The notes: generated by a model not told the origin, from the sequence alone. A DNA stretch of 64,000 nucleotides from Ariolimax columbianus (GCA_036924085.1 JAVGWX010000002.1:51769105-51833104); one strand, 5' to 3'. Counted from the stretch's first letter, positions 23,530 to 34,430 are shown. A program made the numbers and translations.

Positions 23530-23925
23530 ATACTGACAAACATTATCCTGTGTTATACAACAACCAATGATAAAGAAGATAACGATAAAAATTATCCAGT
23601 GTTTTACAACCACCAATGACAAAGAAGATAAAGATAAACATTATCCAGTGTTTTACAACCACCAATGATAAATAAGATAAAGATAAACATTATCCAGTGT
23701 ATTACAACCACCAATGATAAATAAGATAAAGATAAACATTATCCAGTGTTTTACAACCACCAATGATAAATAAGATAAAAATAAACATTATCCAGTGTTT
23801 TACAACCACCAATGATAAATAAGATCAAAATAAACATTATCCAGTGTTTTACAACCACCAATGATAAATAAGATAAAGATAAACATTATCCAGTGTTTTA
23901 CAACCACCAATGATAAAGAGGACTA
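23530..23925. repeat. 49-bp minisatellite, about 8 units
   Basis: Unit core 'cattatccagtgttttacaa' plus 'ccaccaatgataaataagat'. Starts at 23,592, 23,641 and 23,690 give exactly 49 bp. Confidence 0.95.
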
Positions 23926-24059
23926 CATATCATGGGTAGGAGGAGAAAAAAAAAGACATTTCGATTTTATTCGGAGACCAAAATGCTGAGATTGGGAAAT
24001 CTTGATGAGATTCATGTTATTATCATTACCTGAGAAAATATTGAACAGTATCATACTAG

Positions 24060-24254
24060 ATTAGATAACAAGAAATATTTCTTTTTGGTCAGAGAGTGGT
24101 GAGTATCACAGGAAATAGTGATGGCAGGGTCAATTAATGCGTTCAAGAATCGATTGGAAGCGCATAGGTATTTTTAGATCGTGAATGTAAAAGAAACTGG
24201 TTGAATGCAATCTTCTAAACCAGTATAAAAACGTTAAGTTAAGTTAAATTAGAG
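24060..24254 (+). pseudogene. CR1-like LINE, extreme 3' end
   Basis: Encodes KYFFLVRE and SSQEIVMAGSINAFKNRLEA, the last residues of a CR1-type ORF2, then 'gaaactggttg', 'tctaaaccagtataaaaacg' and a (TTAAG)n tail. The tail matches the CR1-like element ending at 56,375 and the reversed fragment at 37,457-37,690. Confidence 0.8.
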
Positions 24255-24740
24255 AGATTAGCAGATGCCATAGGGGTACCGCTGAGAGAACAGTCGGGCT
24301 TTCAACAAAGTAGGTAATGTGCAGACAAGACAGCTGCACTAAGAAGAGTTGAACAAAGTGGTGAATGCAACTCTTGGACTATGAAAAGATATTTGATAGT
24401 TTAGACAGAGAATCGCAGGGGAAGTTGCTCAGGCTCTACATAGTGCCATGAAGTTCATTAACATAATTAGGAGAATATATGTAACTAATGACAATCAGAT
24501 TGTGTTGGGAGACACAATCATACAATATGTGGAACTATTTATACATCTTGGTAACAATTTAGACGAAGTAGGAGATACAAATGAAGATATCAAAATGAGA
24601 ATACAAAGAAGAAAGACTATTTCATTGCACTGTGTAACATATGGAAATCAGAAGAAGTGAATACTTGGAATACTTGTAATCCCCATATTCAAACAGGCAT
24701 GTTAATGTCTGTTGCCAGGTAGCAGAAGACTAACGAATGT
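24255..24740 (+). pseudogene. LINE RT fragment with internal deletion
   Basis: Plus-strand pieces: LREQSGFQQSR, CADKTAALRRVEQ, then FDSLDRE-like sequence, IRRIYVTNDNQIVLGD and finally LFIHLGNNLDEVGDTNEDIK with RIQRRK. These are RT motifs around QAGFRKGRSCTDQI and the later YLGS-type motif of a metazoan non-LTR element. The palm with the YADD box is missing between them (internal deletion). Several stops and frameshifts. It starts right at the CR1-like tail. Confidence 0.75.
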
Positions 24741-24744
24741 CCAT

Positions 24745-25015
24745 AATAGGTATTTTAAACTTAAATTTGAGTAGATTTTTACATTCAATTTTTAGCAGAC
24801 ATTTTAAACTTAAATTTGAGTCGATTTTTACATTCAATTTTTAGCAGACATTTTAAACTTAAATTTGAGTAGATTTTTACATTAAATTTTTAGCAGACAT
24901 TTTAAACTTAAATTTGAGTCGATTTTTACATTAAATTTTTAGCAGACATTTTAAACTTAAATTTGAGTCGATTTTTACATTACATTTTTAGCAGACATTT
25001 TAAACTTCAATGTAA
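24745..25015. repeat. 49-bp AT-rich minisatellite, about 5.5 units
   Basis: Unit core 'gcagacattttaaacttaaa' plus 'tttgagtcgatttttacatt'. Starts at 24,795, 24,844, 24,893, 24,942 and 24,991 give 49 bp. Confidence 0.95.
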
Positions 25016-26659
25016 AGTCTATTTTATTGTATTGCTCTGAAACACAGAGAACAACAAATACATAGCGATTTTGAAATGGAAGAAAAAATCACTATTATGG
25101 AACTGTTGGAAAGAACCACATAGATATGATTGAAATGTGAGATGGCATTGAATATGCCACATGATGATGATTTTAGCTTCAGAAACAGAAAGCTACAAAT
25201 AAATATACCAAGTGCTTTTCTCGTAGCTCACCAACGTGATTACTGTGGTAAACAGAATACTATTTTACTATTGTTTCCCTCCTTGTATGTCGTAAGATAC
25301 GACTAAAGAGAGTTGTGCGTGGGGATGCCAACCTCCCCATGTTAAAATCTATTACTAAGATACCACACTGTCAATCACTGGAACCAGACGTTCCTTCAAA
25401 AGGCTGAGCCAAATGCTGTGTTGGATCATTGGTGGTTGGATCTATGCTTTAACAAATGGAGCGACGGAGAAGTTATTTATATGTTCTTGTTGTTGGGAGG
25501 TCAACCAGTTATAAAATATGCTTAGGTTACGTCCTGAAACTGGCGTGTACTGTGTTTTGTGCCTGCTTAGTTTACTGTAAGCCGATGTTAAGTATTTAGC
25601 TGTTATAGCGAATAGAAAAATTGCTTAATACTGCGTCGCAACACAGCATAGAAAGTCAAGCTTTTATGTTGTGACATTGGTTAAACGAGTCTAAGTTGTT
25701 ATAGTACTCTGTATTTTTCCTCTGTAATGTAAACAATACATCGTTGTTTTCGCAGTACACAAGTACCACACAGGATATGTGATTACAAACATCAGGTTGT
25801 CAATGTGAATAGAAATATGAACCAAACCAGTAAATACAGTGTTTCTTAAGGGAGTTTGATTGACGTTTGCACGCATTGTTCCTGTAGAGGGAAACAACTT
25901 TTGACACAGGAGCGAATACTTTCTTGTTGAGGCTTCTAAAGAAATGCGCTCTTTTATGTTGGCCGTCCTGACTTTGGTGAGCACTCAAATATGTGGTAAG
26001 TGGTTTACATTTCATATTAATCAAAATTGATAACTCTCGTGTGTTATAGGGGTTTGAAAGGGAGCACAGAATGGTACAGTTGCATCCTGACAAGTAAGTC
26101 GTAGGGTACGACTAAGGAAGGTCAGATGCTGGTGTCAGTTTTGTCATCCCGTGGAATGGAGGTACCTAACAAAGTAACATTAAACGGACACCCCCTTAGA
26201 AATCTAAATATTTTCAAATACTCTTTTCGTCGTTCAGTCGTCATCAGCAGTTTTTTTAGGTACTAGCCGGAGTGAAGACTGGCGTAAGAGTCAGTTGCAG
26301 CATACTAACGAACGCCGCACAAACGTCCACGCTGTGCGTCTAGAAATGGACTGTGTTACAGCAACCTAGCCAAAATGGCGGGGATCGTGATAGTGCTCCC
26401 CATAATGGTGAGTTTACTGAGACACCTAGCATTGCACTACAACCATAAGGGTTCAAATCCACCTTCTTCGGAATCTGAGAAGAGCCACTGTAACCTGTTA
26501 CCAGAAATACATCTTCAACAGTAAAGAACTCAGTAAGAGTAGCTTCTGATAACAACATGGAGGCAAAGATGGAGCAAAGTGATGCATAGAAGATTGTTTT
26601 CACCAGGGCCAGCAAAACAAAGCTGACCAAGACGTTATTCTGCCTCCAAGCAGCGGCCC
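25016..26659. other. No gene seen; family G motifs
   Basis: The 'gtcgtaagatacgactaa' motif at about 25,287 and 'gtcgtagggtacgactaa' at about 26,099 match part of repeat family G. Opposite-strand ORFs at 25,691-26,093 and 26,340-26,630 have no motif. The last 300 bases may be the decayed 5' part of the LINE that follows. Confidence 0.4.
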
Positions 26660-26699
26660 TTGGAAAAGGCTTACCTAGTGCAGTCGGACCGAGGGATTA

Positions 26700-27699
26700 T
26701 AGAGAAGGTCACAAAGAAGGGGTTCTGATACTGACGCGTAACTGCATACCGAGTAGCGCGGTAGCTGTCAATCACACCGGACAAGCAGAAATTGTAGAAG
26801 TTGACATAATGGCACAAGAAACGAAGATCCGCATCTTCAACCTGTACGGCCCACCAAACAAAGACCTGTCGCTCTCGTGTATGGAAGTCAAGGACTCCAA
26901 CTGCATAGTGGTTAGGGACTTCAACAGCCACTCGGAGAGATGGGGATACTCGGACACAGACAGCAGAGGTGACGAAGTGGAAGATTGGGAGATAAACACA
27001 AATCTCTGTTTTATCAATAGGCCGGAGGATAGCCCTAGCTTCTATTCTAGAACATGGCATACCACCTCTACTCCAGACTTGGCCTTTTCCACGGTGGATA
27101 TTCACCGCAAAATAGACCGCCAGGTGCTAAGCCAATTGGCAGGTAGCGACCACAGGCCAATTAGGCTAGAAGTTTATATGGAAGTAGGCCCACAGGAAAT
27201 AAAACCGCTCCAACGTTGGAATTACAAACGAGCCGACTGGGGCAGATTTGCAATCCTGACAGATGGGCTGTGTGAAACCATCAACACACGGAATAATAAT
27301 ATGAAGCCCATGGTGGAAAGCCTAAGCAAAGCAATAATGCAAGCTGCCACTGAAACCATCCCAAGAGGGGCAAGGAAAAACTACAAGCCTTATTGGAATG
27401 ATGAATTGCAGAAAGCGGAAGGCGAAGTATCAAATGCTAGGAACATGGCAGAGAGAGAACAATCTATGGAGGCAAATATTGCCCTCAAAGCCACCACGGC
27501 GAAATACAAATACACTCTAAACCAAATAACAAGAGAAAGCTGGAAAAACAAAACAGAAAGCCTCAATTTTGATAAAGATAGGAACAAACTATGGAAGTTA
27601 GTCAGAGCCATGAATGACGAAACTCCATCAAACAAACAAATTACCATGAAGCAGGGCGACAACATGCTCACTGGAAAAAAAAGCAGCAAACGCCTTTGA
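26700..27699 (+). pseudogene. LINE endonuclease and linker
   Basis: Frame reads EGVLILTRNCIPSS, IRIFNLYGPPNKD, NCIVVRDFNSHSERWGYSD, NRPEDSPSFYSRTWHT, TPDLAFST and LAGSDHRPIRLEV. These are the GDFN-type loop (here RDFN, Gly changed), the TPDL and SDHR motifs of APE endonucleases. The last 150 residues are the charged linker before RT (KPYWNDELQKAEGEVSNAR). The first catalytic segment lies upstream of 26,700 and is not readable. The frame ends after TGKKSSKRL at a one-base shift; the next frame continues with ANAFDEHYA. Confidence 0.88.
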
Positions 27700-28327
27700 T
27701 GAACATTATGCCAGAGCAAACCACATCGATGTCCCTGCAGATAGGCATACAGACATTAGGGAAGAACAAAATGGGCACGAAAACATCAATATGGCACCAG
27801 AGGAGCACATGATGGCAAAACTATCAATGAATGAAATGGAAGAGGCCATGAGAACTATAAAGGAAAAGAAATCACCCGGAAAAGATGGGGTAACAAACGA
27901 GATGCTGATGGGGCTGGGCCAAACAGCAAAGAGGAAGTTATTATCAGTCCTGAACCAAAGCTGGAAAAGGGGTATTGTACCTCAGGCATGGAAAGATGCA
28001 GTACTTGAACCAGTACCGAAGAAAGGAAAAGGTAAAACAGATCCAAATAGATGCAGGCCTATCAGTCTGCTGAGCTGTGTCGGCAAACTGATGGAACGTA
28101 TGATAAACACCAGACTGATGTGGCATCTGGAAAAAAAACACATACTAATTCCACAGCAAGCAGGCTTTAGACAGCACAGATCCACTGAGGATAAGATCAC
28201 CCTCATAGCCCAGGAAATAGAGGATGCCTACCAGGAGCAAAAACAAACAGTAGCGGTTTGGGTGGATCTAGAAAAGGCATTTGACATAGTCTGGAAAGAG
28301 GGACTTAGTCAAGCTACGAAGAAGTGA
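27700..28327 (+). pseudogene. LINE RT, fingers and first palm motif
   Basis: Frame reads KKSPGKDGVTNEMLMGLG, SWKRGIVPQAWKDAVLEPVP, RCRPISLLSCVGKLMERMI, QQAGFRQHRSTEDKITLIAQ and VWVDLEKAFDIVWKEGL, with the first catalytic Asp present. Stops after SQATKK through a small deletion; the true frame continues 14 bases later. Confidence 0.9.
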
Positions 28328-28340
28328 AATTTGTGGGAAA

Positions 28341-29285
28341 ATGTACAAATGGATCAGCCACTACCTCAAAAACAGAACGGCCAGAGTTCAAGTACAAGGG
28401 CAGATGAGCAAAAAGGTAACACTTCAGCAGGGAGTACCCCAAGGGGGAGTACTGTCACCCACACTCTTCCTGGTGTATATAAATAACATCACTGAGAATA
28501 TACAAAGAAGAGTCCACAGCTCAATGTTTGCAGACGATCTGGCTATGTGGACCTCTGAAAAGAATCTCACCATAGCAAGTAATCGGATGCAGCAGGCCCT
28601 AACATCGCTGAAAGAGTGGGCGAACTCATGGCTGGTAAAAATAAACGAGGAAAAAACAACATGTACGATATTCTCGCTTTCAAACAAACCCCAAAACACC
28701 AAAATAAGTCTTAACGGCAAATACCTGCGGCCAAACGACAACCCAAACTACCTGGGAGTCACATTTGATCGGTGCATGACAGGGAAAAGTCAGATAGAGA
28801 GAAACTGAATGAGAGCCAGAGAAAGAATGGCAATCATGAGGAAACTTGCTGGCACAAGCTGGGGAGCAGACGAAAGTATACTAAAGAAACTGTACACTGG
28901 AAGAGTGAGACCAGTTCTCGAGTATGGCATTACGGCATGGACAACAACAGCAAAGGCGAACTTCGATAAAATTAGCAAACTTCAAAACCAAGCCAAGAAA
29001 GTTATAACAGGAGGCATTAAGACAACGCCAATTGTAGAATTTGAAAAGATTACAAAACTGCAATCCATGACCGACAGAAGAGACTGCAGAGCCCACCAGC
29101 AAGCAGAGAAACACAGAAGACTGACTGACCATTCCATGCATCAGAGACTTAAATATTTTGGAAATGGGAAACTAAAGCGGAGAAACTTTGCAGAAATAGC
29201 CAAAGCAATGATGAACGAAGACCCTATGAACGCACTAACAACACCAAAGCCCATCCCTACTGTACGAAAACCTAACTGGAGGTAG
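28341..29285 (+). pseudogene. LINE RT, active site and thumb
   Basis: Frame reads YKWISHYLKNRTARVQVQG, LQQGVPQGGVLSPTLFLVYI, MFADDLAMW (catalytic ADD intact), WLVKINEEKTTCTIF and NPNYLGVTFDR. It then hits a TGA at 28,806-28,808 and resumes in the same frame with MRKLAGTSWGADES, RPVLEYGITAW and KKVITGGIKTTPIVEFEKI. A TAG at 29,283-29,285 separates it from RNase H in the same frame. Confidence 0.9.
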
Positions 29286-30116
29286 CATATATTTCCAGAG
29301 GTGGTAGAAAATATACCAGATATTGGAAACAAAACCAGGCAGACTGAAAAAGAAAGAAGAGATACAACCCTGAGGCACATAACGACAAACTACCCAAGCA
29401 TGGACTGGACCCATGCATACACCGACGGTTCTGTAACAAACACAACACAGGACGGAGGGGCAGGGGTATTCATGAGCCTACAAAATGGCAGAAAAATAAC
29501 ACTATCAGTGGCAACTGGAAAATACACAAGCAATTTCAGAGCGGAGGCAGATGCACTGAGGGCGACAGTAGAAGAAATGGTGACAGGTAAAAGGAATGAA
29601 AGCCATATAGTCAAGCTCACAGATGCCCTGGCCGTAGCACTAAAAAGCCAGAAAAATACTGAACTTAATGATTTAAGAGCAGTATTCTGTCAACTATGCC
29701 AGCAGTCCGCACCAAAAAAAAGTAGTGGTACAGTGGGTTCCATCCCACTGTAACATCCAAGGCAACAAGGAGGTAGACAGACCAAATGGGAAATAGAACA
29801 TACTGGCTACACAAAAAACGATGCCTATTACCAGTTGAACAGAAAGGAGCAGGTCGTGGTCTTCAGACTCCGCACTGGCTACAATAGACTGAGGTACCAC
29901 ATATTCAACAAATTGAAGATAGGTGGCACTGACGAATGCTCGTGTGGCACCGGGAAAATGACCGCTGAACATTTGCTGCAAAACTGCCCGACATACGAGG
30001 ATCAGAGAGAGCAGATGTGGCCATCACCAGTGCCAACACAAGACAAGCTCCATGGCAGTGTCGACAGCCTCAGGATGACCGCTGCTTTTTTCGAAAAGTT
30101 ACAGGTTGACGTCTGA
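29286..30116 (+). pseudogene. LINE RNase H and 3' domain
   Basis: RNase H: WTHAYTDGSVTNTTQDGGAG (first Asp), NFRAEADALRATVEEM (Glu), LTDALAV (Asp). A one-base A-run change near 29,720 ends the frame, after which VVVQWVPSHCNIQGN reads in another frame. About 90 bases are missing at 29,780, joining this to KEQVVVFRLRTGYNRLRYH and CSCGTGKMTAEHLLQNC. The C-x-C...H-x4-C cluster suggests a zinc-binding tail. Ends with TGA after KLQVDV at 30,114-30,116. Confidence 0.9.
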
Positions 30117-30187
30117 CAGCGTACGACGAAGAAGAAGAAGAAGGACCGAGGGATTGCAATTCGAAGGCAACTTCGATACGCAGAAAG

Positions 30188-30260
30188 CCAGATGATGTCG
30201 GACTGAAAGGCACATATACCACAACCTCGCTTTAAACTACGACAAAATGTCACAACGTTT
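30188..30260 (+). mobile_element. SINE-like family A core fragment
   Basis: Holds 'gatgtcggactgaaaggc' and 'aaactacgacaaaatgtcac', degraded forms of the family core and 3' half. Lies just 3' of the LINE tail. Confidence 0.5.
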
Positions 30261-30324
30261 TTTTTCTTTCTCAGGATGAATGTCGAAGAAGAAGAATAAC
30301 AATAACAGCAACATTAGGTGACAG

Positions 30325-30622
30325 TATTCTTCTTCTTCTTCTTCTTCTTCTTCTTCTTCTTCTTCTTCTTCTTCTTCTTCTTTTTCTTCTTCTTCTTCTT
30401 TTTCTTCTTCTTCTGCGTTCGTTCTCAAACTCCGGCTGCTAAAACCTGAACAGGGCTTTGCAAATAACAGGATGAAGTACGGCGAACGGAATGCGTTGTG
30501 TCGCTAGTTTACTGTTTGACAAATTTGTACCTTTCGGCCCATACATCATCATCATCATGTTCTTCTTCTTCTTCTTCTTCTTGTTCTTCTTCTTCTTCTT
30601 CTTCTTCTTCTTCTTCTTCTCC
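30325..30622. repeat. (TTC)n blocks flanking a truncated SINE A
   Basis: (TTC)n at 30,325-30,415 and again at 30,556-30,622. Between them (30,416-30,543, minus) is a truncated family A copy: 'gcgttcgttctcaaactccg', 'aacggaatgcgttgtgtcgc'. The first TTC block would be the SINE's own (GAA)n tail. Confidence 0.85.
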
Positions 30623-30732
30623 TCGTTCCCCATTTTAAAATTGTGTCTACACATGAATCCTGTCCTCTGGACAGCGCTTGCTGTGGTGGCGAGTGTTTTA
30701 GGACTCTCAAATACGTTTGTGGGGAAGAATGG

Positions 30733-30902
30733 GTGAAGGTATGTGTGGAGGTATGTGTGGAGGTATGTGTGGAGGTATGTGTGGAGGTGTGTGTGGAGGT
30801 ATGTGTGGAGGTATGTGTGGAGATATGTGTGGAGGTGTGTGTGGAGGTATGTGTGGAGGTGTAGAGGGTGGTGTGTGTGAAGGTGTAGGGGGTGGTATGT
30901 GT
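30733..30902. repeat. 12-bp minisatellite (ggaggtatgtgt)
   Basis: About 14 units of 'ggaggtatgtgt', some with 'ggaggtgtgtgt'. ORFs encoding CGGM or EVCV repeats are artefacts. Confidence 0.95.
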
Positions 30903-30904
30903 TG

Positions 30905-31285
30905 AGAATGAACAGTTTTATGGGAAAGGCAAATTCGGAGAACAAGAAAAGTAGAAGAGACAAAGAAACGAGTAAATATACCCCCAAAAAATAGTTATAC
31001 GGCAGGTTTTTAATTTATACTAAGACATGTTTTGTTGTTTGAATTGTGGACTTCATTCATTACCATTTTGATAGATTAACGGGTCGCTCTAGCAGAAACT
31101 GTGTACACAATTACAGCTTTCTAGGTTATGGGAAATGTGGTTCAAATGGGAGAAATAAAGTCGCGCAAACGGACAGTTATAAGCTTATAAAAAGACATGT
31201 GATGACAGGATAGTCTGGATTGGGGAAAACAAAAACAATTTTAAGGAATGAAATGCTCCGATGACAGATGGGTTTGAAAGAAATT
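30905..31285. other. No gene seen
   Basis: Unassigned AT-rich sequence. Confidence 0.4.
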
Positions 31286-31393
31286 AATTGACATACATAC
31301 ATACATACACACATACATACACCCAAACATACACACACACACACACTCACGCATGTATGTATGTATGTATGTAATGTAATGTAATGTATGTCG
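31286..31393. repeat. (ACAT)n / (CA)n / (ATGT)n microsatellite, inverted halves
   Basis: The left half is (ACAT)n, the middle (CA)n, the right (ATGT)n turning into (ATGTA)n. Left and right are reverse complements and could form a hairpin. Confidence 0.9.
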
Positions 31394-31744
31394 GTTTTCT
31401 GCCCACGAATTCAGACGTTTAAAACGTCGGCGAGGCATTCATTAGATAAAATAGAAGTCTACCCTGAACAGCGCGAGACGATTGCAGTAACACACAACCG
31501 TTGTACCTCAGCTCCATAAATCTTCTGGATGACATTCAGTAATTAGAATAATAATGCAGCACGGCTGCGGTGGCACGCAAGATTAAAATACTTAGTGTTA
31601 AAACATTGAAATGTATGGCTCAGAAACAGCATCGAAACAATTACACGAACGAAAGCTATGTTGCGACCAAAGGGCCTTCATCTTGGACAACTTTCAATTC
31701 ACGCTTTGAAAAGCATTCTGCAACGACAGCTGTCGGTCCCAGTA
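31394..31744. other. No gene seen
   Basis: Unassigned. The 78-codon plus ORF at 31,570-31,806 runs into the 38-bp array and has no recognisable domain. Confidence 0.35.
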
Positions 31745-32470
31745 ACACAGGCTCATTACTTTGGTTAATCTTCCTTTACAGGAAACAGGCTCATTACTTT
31801 GGTTAATCTTCCTTTACAGGAAACAGGCTCATTACTTTGGTTAATCTTCCTTTACAGGAAACAGGCTCATTACTTTGGTTAATCTTCCTTTACAGGAAAC
31901 AGGCTCATTACTTTGGTTAATCTTCCTTTACAGGAAACAGGCTCATTACTTTGGTTAATCTTCCTTTACAGGAAACAGGCTCATTACTTTGGTTAATCTT
32001 CCTTTACAGGAAACAGGCTCATTACTTTGGTTAATCTTCCTTTACAGGAAACAGGCTCATTACTTTGGTTAATCTTCCTTTACAGGAAACAGGCTCATTA
32101 CTTTGGTTAATCTTCCTTTACAGGAAATAGGCTCATTACTTTGGTTAATCTTCCTTTACAGGAAACAGGCTCATTACTTTGGTTAATCTTCCTTTACAGG
32201 AAACAGGCTCATTACTTTGGTTAATCTTCCTTTACAGGAAACAGGCTCATTACTTTGGTTAATCTTCCTTTACAGGAAACAGGCTCATTACTTTGGTTAA
32301 TCTTCCTTTACAGGAAACAGGCTCATTACTTTGGTTAATCTTCCTTTACAGGAAACAGGCTCATTACCTTGGTTAATCTTCCTTTACAGGAAACAGGCTC
32401 ATTACTTTGGTTAATCTTCCTTTACAGGAAACAGGCTCATTACTTTGGTTAATCTTCCTTTACAGGAAAC
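31745..32470. repeat. 38-bp minisatellite, about 19 units
   Basis: Almost identical units 'caggctcattactttggtta' + 'atcttcctttacaggaaa'. Starts at 31,749 and 31,787 give 38 bp. Only two or three single-base variants (for example 'gaaataggc' at about 32,125, 'attacctt' at about 32,364), so it is young or homogenised. Confidence 0.98.
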
Positions 32471-32721
32471 CTGTAATAAAACATTGTGTGGTCTCTGTGT
32501 GACTTTGTTTTACTCGATGAAGCTGCTAGTCCGGTGCACAATAATTTCTTAGTTACCTATTACATCACACGTGCAAGGATTCTGTTCTTTGCTCTTCACT
32601 AAAGACCATCGAAGGATTTGTCATTGTATGAATGGGGCACATCAGCTTCAGATATCGCTGACACCGTTACGACTGACTCTTTCTTCTTCTTCTTCTTCTT
32701 CTTCCCCTTCTTCTTCATTTT

Positions 32722-32754
<33 letters not shown>

Positions 32755-33654
32755 CTTCTTCTTCATTTTCTTCTTATCATCACAGGGAAATGAGTTATTC
32801 ATTATTTCATTCCTTCATCATTTCTGAAGTGTTGTATCTAGAACTGTTCTTTTTCAAACCAAGAAGGTAGCTTCCCATGATGCAACTATTATGCCCGTTG
32901 AAATGGCGCGACTTGCAATGCCATGGATTGGCAGTATTTTGCTCTTTCAGTGTCAGACTAAACTGTTGTCGTCACCTACGCCATGCTCTTATCACGGCAG
33001 TGGACCCATTCTTGTCTCTGCCTCTCATTCTCTCTCTCTCTCTCTCTTTCTCTCTGCCTCTTTGTGTCTCTCTCTCTATCTCTATCACACGTACACACAA
33101 CACACATACACACACACACACATGCACACACACATGCACACACACAGTGGCGCATCCACCCCTTCCAGGAAACTACTGAGGAATTGCCCCTGTAAATAGT
33201 TATACAATGTTGTGGTTGTTTGAGACAAGTGTTGATTGGTTACGAAAGTACTGCACCTCTGATGTAATCGTCCTTTATCAACATCTACTTCTCCATTTCG
33301 TTCTGCATGAAGCATATTGTCTTCCACGTTGTCTTACTCCTTGAAGGAAGTATGCTCCAAAGAGAGTGATTTCTGTAGAAATCTACTTTACTTGAAGAAG
33401 GTGCTAGCAAATATTGGCCAACACCCTTTCTTCCCATTTTAAAACATCTGTGAAAGCACAGTGGTCCCATTCTTTCTTTCCGAATCAGGTATCACGTGAT
33501 CCTCATGCGGTTTAAAGCGTTGTTCCCCCTCCCCCAACTCCTATGTTGGCTCGTATTTTGAATACCTAATGCATCCCGGCTTTCTCTTTCAGCGTTCTTC
33601 AATATACAAGTATTTTAATTCATCTCTCTGATTCTTCTCTTCTAACGTGGGTTC
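32471..33654. other. Microsatellites, no gene seen
   Basis: (TTC)n at about 32,681-32,780, (TC)n then (CA)n at about 33,008-33,160. The rest is unassigned. 'gaagctgctagtccggtgca' at about 32,519 resembles 'gaggctgctagcccatgtac' at about 1,564 and may mark an old dispersed repeat. Confidence 0.6.
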
Positions 33655-33840
33655 TATTTTTCTTCTTCTTCTTCTTCTTCTTCTTCTTCTTCTTCTTCTT
33701 CTTCTTCTTCTTCGTTGTCGTCGTTCGTTCGTTCTCAATCTGGCGCTAACAAGCACTGAAAATGGATTTGAAAGTAACAGGATGTTGTTCGGTGAACGGA
33801 ATGCGCTGTTTCGTAGTTTATAGCTTGACTGCGTTACATT
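33655..33840 (-). mobile_element. Truncated SINE A with (GAA)n tail
   Basis: (TTC)n at 33,658-33,713 followed by 'cgttcgttctcaatctggcg', 'ggtgaacggaatgcgctgtt', 'agcttgactgcg', then abrupt loss of homology. In element orientation this is the 3' third with a (GAA)n tail, a 5'-truncated insertion. Confidence 0.8.
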
Positions 33841-33929
33841 CAATCTAGTGAATGTCGCGATATATACCGTCCTGATGGTGTGTCCTATCTAAAGGTCTTT
33901 CTCTCATTAACTTCCATATGTAATGGTTG

Positions 33930-34318
33930 TTGCCGTGTTCTTTGCCAGTGATTTGTGTTTATTTTAACATTTAAGGATCAAATAGTATCTTAGAAACATA
34001 AATTCTGCTGATGAGGATATGTAGCTAGCTTGAATGGGGTACTCTTAGTTTCAGAACCTTTTCTGGTGTCAAATACGGGGATTTATAGTGGGTTCCAGCC
34101 AAATCAGCGGAACATGAGTCCGCCTGGGTTACCATCTCTACATGATCTGGCGTCTGGCAGGGATGTGTCCTCGCTCTGGAATTGTCTGACGAGTCATAGA
34201 CTGGATTTTCGATCAGCTGGAGATGTACAACACAGGCGTCATCGCCGGCCTCGACTGCGCAGATGACGTAGTCATAGAAGGCTTCCACCCCCAGACACTG
34301 ATACAGCCACTGGGACAC
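33930..34318 (-). CDS. Putative terminal exon, tyrosine-motif cytoplasmic tail
   Basis: Seen: on the minus strand a frame is open from 34,318 (just after 'ggttttctag', an acceptor-like site) to a stop at 34,025-34,027. An alternative acceptor (tctgcgcag) would start the exon at 34,254. The peptide reads VEAFYDYVICAVEAGDD, VVHLQLIENPVYDSSDNSR, TPDHVEMVTQADSCSAD, THYKSPYLTPEK and ends LRVPHSS. It has no hydrophobic segment and contains an NPxY-like motif (ENPVYDSS) plus YKSPY, features usual in intracellular tails of single-pass receptors; that role is inference. AATAAA follows about 62 bases after the stop. No gene family recognised and no upstream exon identified. A plus-strand frame over the same bases reads less convincingly. 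Confidence 0.45.
33958..33963 (-). promoter_or_regulatory. Polyadenylation signal AATAAA
   Basis: AATAAA on the minus strand (TTTATT on plus), about 62 bases after the stop codon of the candidate terminal exon. Position is right for a 3' UTR, but the hexamer is common by chance in AT-rich DNA. Confidence 0.4.
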
Positions 34319-34430
34319 CTAGAAAACCTTACATCTAGATTAGACCCCCATATCTCATGGGAAAAAAAACCAAGATACAAAACCTTGGCTGCAATCCCGA
34401 ATCAGCAGCCATTATTGTCGATTGTAACCA

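Larger units (their letters stand above)
26660..30144 (+). mobile_element. ~3.5-kb LINE: endonuclease, RT, RNase H, (GAA)n tail
   Basis: Most complete element of the window. Order on the plus strand: endonuclease, linker, RT, thumb, RNase H, cysteine/histidine tail, short 3' UTR ('gttgacgtctgacagcgtac') and (GAA)n at 30,123-30,144. RNase H after RT is the architecture of the I group of non-LTR elements; the clade is inferred. Lesions: frameshifts near 27,680, 28,300 and 29,720, in-frame stops at 28,806-28,808 and 29,283-29,285, a six-base in-frame loss near 29,635 and a roughly 90-base deletion near 29,780. It is inactive but readable, so it is a moderately young copy. Confidence 0.93.
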
